Origin: Tigriopus japonicus
Lineage: Eukaryota > Arthropoda > Copepoda > Harpacticoida > Harpacticidae
Direction: 5' to 3'
Assembly: GCA_010645155.1 (NCBI GenBank)
Contig: JAAGOF010000234.1
Span: 96,221 to 160,220 of the forward strand
Length of the DNA: 64,000 bases
Position numbers and translations under genes: made by a program. The notes under the pieces were generated by a model. That model saw nothing but the letters and a program-made list of their open reading frames with translations, made no database searches and was not told the DNA's origin. Shown one piece after another: positions 1 to 11,958 of the stretch. Numbering within the stretch: the first letter of the stretch is position 1; each line of letters starts with the position of its first letter.

Positions 1-2867
1 CAAACATGCAAGATAATGGCGAAAGACCAAATTTCTCTGGAAACCACCCCAAAATGAATGAATGTGTGGGCCGTTTCGGACACACGACAACATTTCTATA
101 GTTGTTGGTACCCTCAACAGTCGAAACCTGTTTTTTAAAGAAGCAAAGTTAAGCCAAAAAGAGTAGAAATATTTTGTGAAATGACTAAAAAGTGAAAAAC
201 GGCATCCATCTTTTTGCCATTCACCCAAGACAAAAAAAAGAAGAGATATAGACCAAGAAAAAAGATATGGTTTTAATCACGAATTAGATGTTGTGTTTCT
301 TTTGAAACACCCAGTAGTGCAGTATGTGCCAGGAAATATCCGGTTTGGACGTGAATGGAATGACCAATGGCTTAAATAGAAGAATTTAACTAAGGGTACA
401 TCTTGGCTTTACAAAAGGATTTAAAATGCAAATTTCACTTATTTCATATTGTGAAATTCAAGTAACCTATAGCAACAAGTCCCATCATTCCATCCTTGGT
501 CCCCATCTCTTCACAAATCACTACTGAAAGTCAAAGAGCTTTTCCAATGTTGCTTTTCATCAGCCATCTTCCTTAACTGTTGGACAAAATTTTCATAAAG
601 CCAAGTAATTGACCTACCAAGTAACAAAGTAATAGAGTGATTTATTTTGTTTCCAATCTTGGAAAACTTGAAAGCACAATCAACTATGTTCTCTTGAAAG
701 TAAAGCGTAAATTGAAAAATCAAATTTGCCGAATGATGCATTGATGATGTAATGCACTCACTCTCCAGCACAGGATTTCCATCTAAAAGGGATGCTCATT
801 GAATCTCCTCAAAACTTTGACCAACCAGAAAATGGGCTTTAATGTGGAATCGCCCACACTATTGCAAAGATCCAGTTACTCTCAGATTCATTGTTAAATC
901 AACTAGTGACCTATCACACCGATGGGATTATTTTTGGTCTTGGTGAAATGCTGGATTCTTACAAGGTCAAGATTTGGAAGCTCGTTGTCGATGTAAACAG
1001 GCACGACATTTGGGATATTTGTCAATGTTATCCAAGAAAGTAAGAGTAATGATGCGGGCGACCTTTTACGCTCCAAACTCAAACCAGCTGACATGACCTC
1101 GTTTCCCAATATTATTGCCATCAAGTCATCTAAACTCCATGTGCTCCTTGGCAGTTTAAGCTGGAAGAGGGGGATTATGTCATCGCGGATGCCAAGGGCA
1201 GATCAACGTTTAATTTTTCCCCCTCCCATGGACAGTGGAATAGAAAATCAATTTGTGGTTAGAAAATAAGAACTTGCCCTCCCAATCATTCCTTTGCAAA
1301 ATGATGAGGGGTCAAAGACCCAAAACATTGGACTAGAGCAAAACCACCAAAAAAGAATATGGCCAAAAATGCAGTATTTTTTGTAATTAATCTGAGAAAT
1401 AATGTAACTAAATCGGATTTTAAGGCAACTTTACTAACACTTTTCCATCATCTGGAATACTTCATATCTTGGAATAACTGATGTTGCCATCTGTTTTCCA
1501 AATCATTCTGAAGATGTTTTCAAAATTTTCGCAATGTTGTAATTTTGGACAGAAATCACAGATTTGTGTAATTCTGTCCAATGAAGTTCTGGCGTACTGA
1601 ATTATTTGGTAGTATCTAGCGACCCCGAATAAAGACTAAGTGTTTTTTGTTACAACTTTAATACATAATCTCGGCTTGTTTCCTAATTTTTATTTTGACT
1701 GATAAATTAACCTTCGAGAAATTTTCGACGGAACAAGCAACTTTCTCAATTTTTCTTGAAATTTTCACTTTTTTGCAATTGGGACAAAAATTAAAAGATT
1801 TTTGTACGTAAATTGTAAAATGTAAATTACAACTATCTGGTCGGCAATTGGTTGAATTAATATGCCCGTGAAAAAGCAAGGAAAACCGGGGAAAACAAGC
1901 AATTAATAATTTATATTTGTACATCTTTGCAAGAACCCTAGTCTTTTGCACCATTTGAAGAAAGTGTATGTTCAGTTCGCTGCAAATAAATGACACCAAA
2001 ATGCTACAATTATGTTGTGCCCTCTATTAAGGTGTGCGAAAGAAACATAGAGGTCGTTGAACCCGAGGGCCTCACGTGTTAGCACAAAATATTGAGCAAT
2101 TGCCAATAAACGATGTAATTTAATAGTTGAAGTGAAGAGTGATGAGGGCAAGGTAAGCACAATCATCTTCAAATATCGAACGTTCTATGTTAGGAAGATT
2201 AGGGATGGGCCACTTACACGTATGTTATTTCAAAAAGCGACGTATCTAGCATGTTTAGGGTAACTGTACTTCTACTTGTCGACCATTTTCAGATTCAGGC
2301 AACTTGTTTTAGTTGCATTTGCTGGTCCTTGAATGCAAGACTTAGTTTGTTTTAACATTTAAAGCAAACATCAAATAAGATTACATAATTAAACACAAAA
2401 CAGCAAACTCACATTAAGAATATTGCTGAACCTAATTGGTGCAATTGTTGCATATTGAACATGCTTTTCATAATTTAGGTGAAGAAAACTCAAATGGGGA
2501 GACTCTAGTTCTAATATAAATGGTTGTGAGAACTAGACCAGTAAAAATTGCCATGTTTCCTCGTCATCTATCACTACTTTCCTTCGCCGAGGCCAAGAAA
2601 CTTGACAAGCCTTTTAATTACTCTGTCAACAGAGTTGTCCGATACCTGAAGAACGCTTGAGTGTTACTCATTCGACTTCTATTAATAACTTTTCAAATTT
2701 TGGAATGAATGAAAGGCCATCTGAAAACTCGCTCACATTCTGGACCCTTTTTAAATCTCGAATAAAAAAAACGCGTATTGAATAGATGTGTAAGATTAGT
2801 CAAGGATGACTCAAGGATCTCTGGAGATAAGAACATATTACGCAGATTTTTATCATGGCTATCCTTG
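1..2867. other. Intergenic, no gene recognised
   Basis: AT-rich sequence with only short open frames that lack recognisable domains or splice context. At about 2198 the sequence TAGGGATGGGCC looks like one end of a hAT-type inverted-repeat element, but I could not find its partner end or a target duplication. Nothing else is supportable. Confidence 0.6.
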
Positions 2868-2875
2868 GTCACAGC

Positions 2876-3923
2876 TAGTGTTTAACGAAAGCTCGTGCAT
2901 CAGCAAGTTCGAGCCTTCGAGCGTGGAAAAACGAACGTCCGAACGAACTCGAGCTTATGGCTAGATCGCCTAGTACAAAATGGAAAATAACGCAAACAGA
3001 TGCACATGATGCAGTTTATATACTCAGCTATATTTGAATTTCTCAATCTGATTCTCTAATCCAGGGGTGTGCAAACCCTGGCCCACGGGCCAAATGTGGC
3101 CCGCGAGCTGATTTCGGGGGCCCGCGAGAGGATCGGTCATTTTCAATAGACTGTGGCCCGCAGCATGATTTTGGCATAGCCAGTGAATTCTACACTAGAA
3201 ATTATTTGCCGTTTTGGATGGTGTGGCCCACCAGTGCCAATGGTCCGGCCAATTTGGCCCACTGCTAAATAAGTTTGCACACCCCTGCTCTAATCTGATT
3301 TTCTCAATTCTTTCACAGCAAACCTCTTAAGTCAAGTCTTCCACTTAATAGAAGCAGGACTGACGAAGTGTACCTCACTCGACCACATCAAACTTTAAAT
3401 ATTTCAAAGTATAGTCATGTAATAAAACATTAGCGGGTTTTCAAGATGTATCAGCAAGACGCAATTTCATGCAATATAATTAATAGAAACTGGAACCGTT
3501 AGGCTATTGTGAAAGTAAGTAACCGAACTTTGGCCAAATTTTGATTAAAGCCAGTTTGGCCGTGATAGCAAAACTGATCGGAGGGGTCCGGTAAAGGCCC
3601 TTACTACGATTTGAAGCCAAAAAAAACAGGGGTGCTAAAAAAATCGCCTGAAATTGGAATTTGCGCCGATTCTTTTTCTTCTTTAGTTCACGGGCCATTG
3701 CACCATGCATTGAAATCTGTAAACTTGTAAGCTTTCTGACGCTCATAGACAAGGGGGGAACATCACTGTACAGGAATAAGGTTTCCGTGCGTGTCTGAAC
3801 TTGAATTCCGCGAAGGCTCGATGCTCGCGAGCCCAAGCTTCGAACGGTTCGTGCATTGAGCAACATTGAAAGGCCGAACCCTTCGCTCGAGCTTCTGCAC
3901 GAGCTTTCGAGCCAGAAACACTA
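2876..3923. mobile_element. Non-autonomous hAT-like element with 8-bp TSD
   Basis: The two ends are inverted copies: the left begins TAGTGTTTAACGAAAGCTCG and the right, read on the other strand, begins TAGTGTTTCTGGCTCGAAAG and continues with the same AGCTCGTGCA motif. The element is flanked by a perfect 8-bp direct duplication, GTCACAGC, at 2868-2875 and 3924-3931. An 8-bp duplication and TAGTG-type ends are typical of the hAT superfamily. The terminal 80 to 100 bp are rich in GCTCG/CGAGC motifs. No transposase is visible inside. A second element (3062-3287) has inserted near its left end. Confidence 0.8.
3062..3287. mobile_element. hAT-like MITE, 226 bp, nested
   Basis: Terminal inverted repeats are perfect over 15 bp: CAGGGGTGTGCAAAC on the left and its complement on the right. 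Both sides carry the 8-bp target duplication CTCTAATC (3054-3061 and 3288-3295). The interior is short, relatively GC-rich (GGCCCGCGAG and similar) and non-coding. It lies inside the 2876-3923 element, so it is the younger insertion. Confidence 0.9.
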
Positions 3924-4053
3924 GTCACAGCCACTACTGCACGCTGTCAATTCAGCTTAATTTTACCAAAAGCCGAGAAGGATCATTTGGGATTGTTTTG
4001 GAAACAGTTGGAAGGCAGCTAAGCAGCTCCCTCCTTTTTGAAAGGGTGAATAA

Positions 4054-5201
4054 TAGGGATGGTCAAATAGTGTAAACAGATTTTTGGTAACATAAACCTA
4101 TTTTCCTGCCTTTTTGCACGTTTCATCTTAATTTGCACCTTTTATTTACGATTTTAACCAAAATTGACAACTTGTTACGAAAACGTAGTGGCTTTTGAAA
4201 GACTTTTTAGTTTCAAGATCAAATTTTGAACTAGTCAAAAAAGCTTGCATTTATAATCAAACATTTTCAGCACCTTGAAGAAATATGTGCATTTCAGACA
4301 CAAGCCTCACACTTTATTCACCATCTTGGCTTTAACTATAGCATTCCATCCCCTGACTTAAGAATCTCATCTCATTGCATGCAACCAACAAGTATCAAAC
4401 CTAAAAAACTCAAGTTCTGGTAATGGAAGGATCTGACAAACAATATGGATAATAAGGCTTAGGATTGCTGCCTACAAAGATAGCTAATTCTAAAAAAAGC
4501 CATTATAAACTTGAAATCATCAAGCTAAGGATACATCAGTGTAGCAGTACACGTTGTTTATTTGACGTAGATACGTGGTTTTACGTATTGGTGAAATCAA
4601 TTTTTCTGTTCAATTTTCAATGGCTATTTTTGAACAACATTCTCAAAGGACGAAAACGGACTGATGTTAAGCCATATAAAACAACGGCTCAATAGATTTC
4701 GACAATACTTTAGGTATAGCCAACCATGAGGAATGGAAATTCAATTATTTTAATGACTTTTTTGGCCGTGACCTAGTTAAAAGAACTCAATTACTTGTGC
4801 GATATTGTCTCTTCACCTCAAAACTAATCTCAAATGTCTCTAGAACTTGCAAATGACTTCTCCAGCTCAATTAAGAGCCGTAGGTACTCCATGAATGACG
4901 TTTTAAGTCCAAATGCAAGTTATTTGCTCTTTTTTTGACATTTATTTGCTCTTTTTCGACATTTATTTGCTCTTTTTCGACATTTATTTGCTCTTTTTCG
5001 ACATTTATTTGCTCTTTTTTGACATTTATTTGCTCTTTTTCGACATTTATTTGCTCTTTTTTGACATTTATTTGCTCTTTTTCGACATTTATTTGCACTT
5101 TCAACATTTTTCTGCATTTTGTTTTGCACTTTTGGGTACATTTTTCTGCAAGTTTTAGTAACTAAAAGGGTAAGGTTATTTGCACTTTCTGCCCGTCCCT
5201 A
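4054..5201. mobile_element. Probable hAT-like element carrying a minisatellite
   Basis: The left end reads TAGGGATGGTCAAATAGTG and the right end, reversed, reads TAGGGACGGGCAGAAAGTG: an imperfect terminal inverted repeat of about 23 bp. The flanking octamers GTGAATAA (4046-4053) and GTGATCAA (5202-5209) agree at 6 of 8 positions, as for an old 8-bp duplication. A 21-bp tandem repeat (4918-5099) lies close to the right end. No transposase reading frame was seen; the short frames over the array are translations of the repeat. Confidence 0.5.
4918..5099. repeat. 21-bp minisatellite, about 8-9 copies
   Basis: Eight consecutive units containing TTTGCTC followed by a T-run and CGAC or TGAC, period about 21 bp, plus one degenerate terminal unit with TTTGCAC. 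Because 21 is divisible by three the array stays open in several frames, producing spurious lysine/asparagine-rich or phenylalanine/leucine-rich short proteins. It lies within the inverted-repeat element 4054-5201. Confidence 0.95.
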
Positions 5202-5501
5202 GTGATCAAACTTGGGAACAAACATGAGAGATTTTGGATGAAGTTTTCAGTGGAATTTTAGTTATTGGTGAGTTAAAAAGTTGAAATATGATTAACAAGA
5301 TCCAGGAAACGAATACCATATGGGTCTCGGCCTCGTGACGTCATGTGATGACGTGGACTGCCAGTCACGTGACCTCAACAGAAAAAGCAGGACATTGTTC
5401 TGAATTCAATGCTATAATTTCTGACAAAAACTGCTTTATCTCACTCAATTGTGTTGTTCAAGGCTTAATGACTAAGTTAAAAAGTACCATGGTGGATTGT
5501 T

Positions 5502-5851
5502 TGAATTTTTTAAATTGATAACTCTCAATTCTAATCCAAATTAGGCAAACAAATATTCAAGAAAATTATTCAAATAATTTCTTAGAGGGATAGATTGTCA
5601 ATTCCAGTCAGAGTTGGGTAAATTACTTGATGAAATGTAATAAATTAAAATTAAAATTACTTCCTCAAAAAGTCTTTGAATTTTTGAAATTGCTAAATCT
5701 CAATTCTAATCCAAATTAGGCAGACAAATGTTCAAGAAAATGATTCAAATAACTTCTTACAGGGATAGATTGTTAATTCCAATCAGAGTTGGGTAAATTA
5801 CTTGATGAAATATAATAAGTTAAAATTATAACTACTTCCTGAAGAAATCAA
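5502..5851. repeat. Tandem duplication, period 175 bp
   Basis: Two adjacent copies of about 175 bp (about 5502-5676 and 5677-5851) share long blocks such as CTCAATTCTAATCCAAATTA, GGGATAGATTGT and CAGAGTTGGGTAAATTACTT, with scattered substitutions and small indels. The sequence is non-coding and AT-rich. It looks like a local segmental tandem duplication. Confidence 0.85.
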
Positions 5852-6745
5852 GAAATCTAGTTCATCACAATAACATAGTCTGAAAAATTAATTGACTTCA
5901 ATGGGTTTCAAAATTATGGGGATCAATTAAAATTTATTTTTTTGCACTTTTTGGCAAAATTTTATTGACTGAGACTCTTTTGTCAATAGTGAGTTTGATT
6001 TATTCTCAGTTATATGCTTAAGTGGGTTTGATTTCATTCATTATCTTTTCTTTTGAAACATAAGCATATTAGGCAAGTGATGATTTTCCTACTGTGTTTA
6101 AAAACTGTTATGTTTATGTTTTTTTTTTGCTTGCCATTTCAAAACTTGAGGAACGCTAATCAAAATTGATAATGACACACATTTTTGTCCTGGAACACTT
6201 TTACAGTAACTTATTAATTAGTTGATGTTTCAGTGTCAGTTTTCTTTTTTTTGTTGAAGAGACATTCTGTTTAAGCCTAGGTTGCTACATTGTTAACAAT
6301 AATTCAAGCCTGAAGAAATTGTTTTTTTGACAGTCTTTACGTGGTAATTGGAAGGCAGTGGGAACTTTAACATGTTATTTTATCCATTCAACCCTTTTAA
6401 TTTCTTTTTATGTTCACATTGAGCCTTAAAACCCCCAATTGCTGAACTAGAACCGTTTTAAGTGTAAATCATGGCATTGAATTCAGGAGAATGTCCTACT
6501 TTTTCATAGCAAGTTGACCTAAGAAAACGCCGATACAAGAAGCTGCATTTTGTGGATTAGGTTTGGTTTTTTTGCAATCTTTTGGATGTGTAAATTATTC
6601 TAGGCTTGTCTGCAAGATTCTCACAGCAAATAAAGTTATTTTCTTGCATAATAATCTATTTCTACCCTCTAAGCTGTTACACTTGGGGGCGGGAATCGGT
6701 CATCCTCTGAGCGTACTTTAGTGAAGAATTTCAAAACAAAAGGAA
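5852..6745. other. Intergenic, nothing recognised
   Basis: AT-rich, non-coding, without a repeat or gene I can identify. Confidence 0.6.
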
Positions 6746-6753
6746 GCCGAGAC

Positions 6754-7460
6754 TAGTGATGTGACTTGGGCAAGTAATGAGTCATCACAAACACCCAAGA
6801 ACAAATTGTTGACAAGCATTACTTGGGCAATACACCAATACACTTCCCAAGCTCAAGGAACATTGGAAAATGCAATTGCCAGCAGTTGCTCTTTGAAGAG
6901 TTAAGATACTTGCAGTGTGACTTAGAAGAAAAAATGTCAAGTTGCATTTTCGATGATCTTTTGATCTTAATAATTTAGCAATAAATAGTGGAAGTGATAC
7001 AAAAAAAATATTTCAATTTGGATAGCATTTGCAAAACCATGGTATTTTTGTTTCGGTTCTAGGCCACACATGAATGCACTTTTGAGGCTAGTCAAGACCG
7101 AGATTTAGAAGTCACACTTCCAGAACAATCTCGTTTACTCAGAGTTGCCGGCATGAAAAAGTAAAATGCCAAATCTTTTTTTAGTATTCTCGAAATATTT
7201 TGCATTTCCCCATGTGAGAGAATTGAAGTGTGTAATTTTCTTAAAAATACATCCTTTCAAAGGTATGGGCCCTATTTAGCTGAATCAGCCTGGTTTAGTG
7301 AAATTCGGATGACAAGTTTATTCTTCGTTCATAGCAAATTTGGCAAACCTGTTAGCTGGGAAAAGTACTTGTACAAGCACCCAAGCTATGCCAAGCTTCA
7401 GCAAGCCCAAGCATTGTGCCAGTACAGCTTGCCCAATCTCTTGTTTGCCCCCCATCACTA
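6754..7460. mobile_element. Non-autonomous hAT-like element, 707 bp
   Basis: The left end begins TAGTGATGTGACTTGGGCAA and the right end, reversed, begins TAGTGATGGGGGGCAAACAA; both are followed by several TTGGGCAAG/CTTGGG-type subterminal motifs. A perfect 8-bp target duplication, GCCGAGAC, flanks it (6746-6753 and 7461-7468). The interior contains no recognisable transposase. The ends and duplication length fit the hAT superfamily. Confidence 0.85.
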
Positions 7461-7468
7461 GCCGAGAC

Positions 7469-8062
7469 CCTATTCCCTTTGATGGTAAGCCTGGGTGACC
7501 AAAACTAGTCAAAAAAAATTCGACCGCAATCCAGTGTTTTTCGACATCCGTGGATGACTCAAAGAAGGATATATTACAAAATACCATTTATGGACTAGTT
7601 ACAACAATTATTAACTAGCGGAACATCTACTGTACAGAAATAACCTCTCATTTTAGGACAATGACAGGCCTCAAGCTGTACTCTGTAATTCGTCCCGAGA
7701 AATTAAGAAAGATATCTTTGGATTAGGACTTTAGGTGGAAAGATAAGTCTTGGAGGAATGACCAAAAAAGGGAGCAATTGTTGCACACTATGAACATAAT
7801 GAGTAAATCACCAATAAATTTGCAAATTTTTGGCTTAGAGTTGCAGTTTTTTATTACAAAAGTTGTAATTTTTTGACAAAAAAATTCACTCCATTTATGA
7901 AAGTTGTTTTCAAAGTTACCGTTATTTTCGCCCAAAATGTCGCTTTTTGATTTAAATATGTGAGAAATGGCCAACTTTCAGTCAGAGTATGCCTAAAATA
8001 TTGTTAGATTTTGCCAAAAAATATGACATTTGTCAAACAAATTATATTACAAATTCTTTACG
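7469..8062. other. Intergenic, nothing recognised
   Basis: AT-rich spacer between the hAT-like element and the Tc1 element. No supported gene. Confidence 0.6.
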
Positions 8063-8283
8063 TACAGTCAGGAGCAAAAGTATTCGTAACCTCGAAAATT
8101 TTATTGATTTTTAAATGATACTCGATTTTTGAAAAATACATTTAAGAACCATTTTGCTCCTTAGTTATTCTTTTATTATTCAAAAGCTATGATACTTTTC
8201 TTTTTAAAAAATTTCAAGATTTTGGTTAAAAAACTGCTCAGAACATGTTTTAGACCAAGAGCAAAAGTATTCGTAACATTTTG

Positions 8284-9308
8284 TCAATAGTTTATTGAAT
8301 GCCCTTTTTGCTGAATTACACTTAAGAGACGGTTTTTATAATCATTTACAAGATTTTTATATACATCTGAAGGAATGTTAGCCCATTCTTCATAACAGAT
8401 TTGCTCCAGTTCGTCAATTGTCTTTGGACGTCTTGCACGGATACGGACTTTTAATTCTCTCCAAAGGTTTTCAATTGGATTAAGGTCCGGATTCATGGAG
8501 GGCCAGTCCAAGACCTTAATCCGATTGTCCTTCAACCATTTCTTGACCAAAATGCTGTTGTGCTTAGGGTCGTTGTCGTGCTGGAAGACGAACTGTCGAC
8601 CAAGCCGAAGTTTCCGCGCTGAACTCTGGAGATTCTCAGCCAAGATATCCCGATAGTCTTCTTTTTTCATTGTCCCATGAATTCTCACGAGGTTACCGGT
8701 GCCTTTGGCGGAAAAGGAGCCCCATAACATGATCGATCCTCCACCGTGCTTGACCGTAGGGATGGTGTTTTTTGGATGAAACGCCTCTCCTTTACGTCGC
8801 CAAATCCTTTGAACATCGTTGTGACCAAAAAGCTCAACCTTTGTCTCATCTGACCAAAGAATCCTAGACCAAAAGTCACTGGTCTTGTCAAGGTACTTCT
8901 TGGCAAATTCCAAGCGAGCCTTCAAGTGTCTATCCTTGAGCAAGGGAGTCTTCCGTGGGCGACAAGACTTCAATCCTGCTTTGTGAAGTGAGCGAGCAAC
9001 AGTAAACCTCGAGATGGACAATCAATTTTCACTGAGACTGTTCCGGATGTCCTTGACCGTTGTTCGAGGATTATTTGTGACCTCTCTGACAATCTTCCTC
9101 TCAAGTCTGGCTGACAGTTTCCTTGGACGGCTGGATCTTGGGAGGTTCTCAACCGTTCCGTTCTTTTGTGCCTTCTTCACGACGTACTGAATCGTTGAAA
9201 TCGGGATGTCCAGAAGCTTCGAAATGGCACTCTATAGCCCTTGCCTCCATGATGAAGACTTACTATCTTCAACTTCAAGTCCTTGTCGAGCTCCTTGACC
9301 TTGGTCAT
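8284..9308 (-). pseudogene. Tc1 transposase pseudogene (frameshift and stop)
   Basis: Encodes a DD34E transposase that would cut and paste the surrounding element by binding its ends. From the ATG at 9306-9308 the first codons read MTKVKELDKDLKLKIV, then a helix-turn-helix region follows. A small insertion near 9228-9233 shifts the frame (the segment LLDIPISTIQYVVKKAQK continues in another frame), and a TGA at 9022-9024 stops the reading just before SISRFTVARSLHKAGLK. The rest (8284-9021) is open: DETK (first Asp), QHDNDPKH (second Asp) and PDLNPIENLW (Glu), with 34 residues between the second Asp and the Glu. Length of about 340 codons matches the family. It cannot make a full transposase as it stands. 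Confidence 0.92.
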
Positions 9309-9422
9309 TATTGGCTGACTGTGAAGCAATTGTTCAATTCCGTAAAATTTATAAGATCCAAGAAAGATCTAGAAAATCTTGGAAAAAAGGAGACTAAATG
9401 ACTTTTCTCCGGCTTTCCAGAA

Positions 9423-9757
9423 TGTTCTACACACAGACCATATAATGGCTAGACCTCGCTTCGTGCGAGAAAAAGGTGGACAACTTTGCTTCATCAGCTG
9501 GTACATAACACTACACCCCAAAATGGTGGGAATTTCGAACTTTTCAAAATTTTGCCAGCGTGGCCAAATCCTGAACAAACTCAACGTACCGTACCTACTT
9601 TGTTCTTGAGGCGAACGAACGTCGTTACTTATGAGCACGCGGTCGCCCTGAGATTTTGAAGCTAGCGCAGCTGGGCCAAGTGGTGTCACTTTTCTCTCGC
9701 CGACGGTACGGGCCAATGCGACATCTAGTCATTATATGATCTGTGGTTCTACATCTT
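9423..9757. repeat. Inverted-repeat sequence nested in the Tc1 element
   Basis: A left segment containing ACAGACCATATAATGGCTAG (about 9423-9456) is repeated in inverted form on the right (about 9722-9757, reversed: ACAGATCATATAATGACTAG), giving arms of about 35 bp around 260 bp of unrelated sequence. It lies in the 5' untranslated part of the Tc1 element, so it is probably a MITE that inserted there. I could not fix the exact ends or a target duplication. Confidence 0.6.
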
Positions 9758-10031
9758 TCGATCAATTTTTTCTGATGAAAAATCTGTTTATAAACCTATT
9801 TTGTTAACTTTTTTGCGCGTTACGAATACTTTTGCACTATCTAAAATTTTATTTTTAATAATTAAAAGTTAGTTTCAGACATTTTTATAAAACAATTGCG
9901 GGAAACTGGTATTATTCTTAATCGGAAAAAAATATTACATTCTTACAAACTTCTTAGCATAGTATTTAATTGGATATAAAGGATTTTCTGGTTTTCTCGT
10001 CACGTTACAAATACTTTTGCTCCTGACTGTA

Positions 10032-11280
10032 AATTTAGGTTTTTGTTTCCTCAAAAAGTCAATCACGCTCAGCATTATTCATCCTTAAAAAACAAAAACA
10101 AATCTTGGAAAGGTCTTTTGAAATATGAAAATTTAATTATTTTTACTGAATTTCAAATATGAAAGCTAGAAATACACCAAACGTTACAGTTGGTTGCGAA
10201 AATATTGATGAGTTGCTAAATTTGACGAAAATAACAATAGTTGCAATTTTTGGTTCGCAATTTTTGGTTCTCCGAGTCCTTACATTCCTAATCAATTCAT
10301 ACAATGGACTACATTTTCCTACTAACCAATTATTCGAATGGACTCGATCTGTCTTTCTTAAGCTATCAACGATGGACATAACTTCCTCTCGATTGAACCT
10401 AATGTTTCGCTATCTTCGTTCCTGTTCCCTTTTACTAGGTTCCAATAAATGTCCCGACTATCCAAAGATCTAGTCCATAACAATTCACCGACAGAACTGT
10501 TCCCCTTGAGAGGGTGAATTCCCATCGACTGTGTAATACAAGCCTGTGTAGACGTTGTGGGGGATCGTCAAAGCGTACGGTGCTTGGTTTGTGACTTTCT
10601 CGTATCTTTGAGAGGCTGTTCCCCAGGAAATGGAACAAACATCCCCTCGTCTTGCTTTATTCTTTGCAATCTTTCCCTGCGCAAACTGGACCATTTCATT
10701 TTATGGCGGGATTGGGAATTCTGACAAGCGATTTCTTGCCTCCATCTGACAACCATCCGACCAACATCGACTTAAGGAGACCATTTTCCGATATGTTGTG
10801 GCAAGAAAGGACACCCAGGGGATTGAAAATATAAAGCAGACAGCAACAAGTTAGTCTGAGAGCTTGTTATGCTGAATATCCATCCGTTGCAAAGGATTAC
10901 AAGACGATGTTTATTAACATACTATTTCTTTCATTGCAAGGAACAACTGAAATGACAGGCAAAATCTGGGTTTCTAGGCGGACTTGACAACGTGTGTGCA
11001 TTTTTGACAATAGTGCATCAGAAAACTTTGGTTTGTTTCAATCTGTCGCGAAGTGTTGTACTATATCATGTGACTAGTAGCTATTGTAAGTGCGTTGGAT
11101 GCAAATAAATGCACCTTGCCTGGTATCTTTAATTTTCATGGAAGATAATCTTATATACATAAAAAGTGCGGCAAACTAGACTCGTTTTCTCTTAATTAAA
11201 TTTCTCATTTCGTGGATATGTTTTGCCTTTTGTGCGATCTTTGAATTCAAAGTTAGTTTGAGTTTCAGGTTTTTTCCAAG
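10032..11280. other. Intergenic, no gene recognised
   Basis: Overlapping minus-strand open frames between about 10485 and 10756 are somewhat less AT-rich than their surroundings, but I recognise no domain and see no convincing splice sites. The rest is AT-rich non-coding sequence. Confidence 0.5.
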
Positions 11281-11288
11281 TCTTAGAT

Positions 11289-11537
11289 CAGGAGTCGGCA
11301 ACCAGTGGGCCGCAGCCCACTTGTGGGCCCAGGGGAGGTCTTTGGTGGGCCCAGGAGCTGTGGGGAAAGTCCAAAATAGTGGGCCCACGAAATATCCATA
11401 GTACTGTACTCGTGGGCCCAAAGCTCTTTAATCGTTTTTTTGTGGGCCCCTGAACCGACGAACGTCTGTTTGGTGGACCCCTGACAACATACAACCAAAT
11501 TTGTGGGCCTTGAGCCAAAAGTGGTTGCCGAACCCTG
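11289..11537. mobile_element. hAT-like MITE, GTGGGCCC-rich family, copy 1
   Basis: Ends are inverted: CAGGAGTCGGCAACCA on the left and, reversed, CAGGGTTCGGCAACCA on the right. The flanking octamers TCTTAGAT (11281-11288) and TTTTAGAT (11538-11545) differ at one position, so this is an 8-bp duplication. The interior is unusually GC-rich and full of GTGGGCCC motifs. A second copy of the family is at 27215-28964, where later insertions interrupt it. Confidence 0.88.
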
Positions 11538-11958
11538 TTTTAGATCTTTCACATGTTGGTGATCACTGATCAGTTTCAGGATGACTTGTTAAGAAGGTAT
11601 TCAAAATAATTAAATACTTTCCTTTGTTATGTTTAAGAAAATGTGTGCTACAAAACATAGTGATGTAAAAAAGGGAAAGAATTAGATACATATAAAAAAA
11701 ATACTTGTCAATAAGTTATTTAGCTAATTGAAAGCGTAAAAAGGAAAAAGTTATGGAATCTTTGAATGCATTTTCTGAACCGTTCATTTTCGATATTTGA
11801 ATACCTGACTTTAAATGGTTAATTCAAAGGGCTATCTATAAAACAAAAACCACGAAAAAGGCATCCTATTTTTCATGTTGTTTTGGCATATTGACACTTT
11901 TTTCCTTCGAGATTATTGAAAATTTGAGCAATCTCTGGAGATTTCCTATACAGATTTA

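Larger units (their letters stand above)
8065..10029. mobile_element. Tc1-family transposon with IR/DR ends, full length
   Basis: The element starts CAGTCAGGAGCAAAAGTATT at 8065 and ends with the near-complement at 10029, flanked by TA dinucleotides (8063-8064, 10030-10031), the Tc1/mariner target duplication. Each end carries a second inner copy of the same core: AGCAAAAGTATTCGTAAC near 8262 and its complement near 9817-9837. This is the IR/DR arrangement of Sleeping Beauty-type Tc1 elements. A transposase pseudogene on the minus strand occupies 8284-9308, and a further inverted-repeat sequence lies at 9423-9757 between the transposase start and the right end. Confidence 0.92.

Noticed and set aside
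4871..5165. Repetitive Lys/Asn-rich and Phe/Leu-rich short proteins on both strands
   Set aside because: They are translations of the 21-bp minisatellite in several frames; no start context, domain or splice signal.
10485..10756. Overlapping minus-strand frames in three phases
   Set aside because: Three frames open at once over the same bases argue for lack of stops rather than coding; no domain seen.
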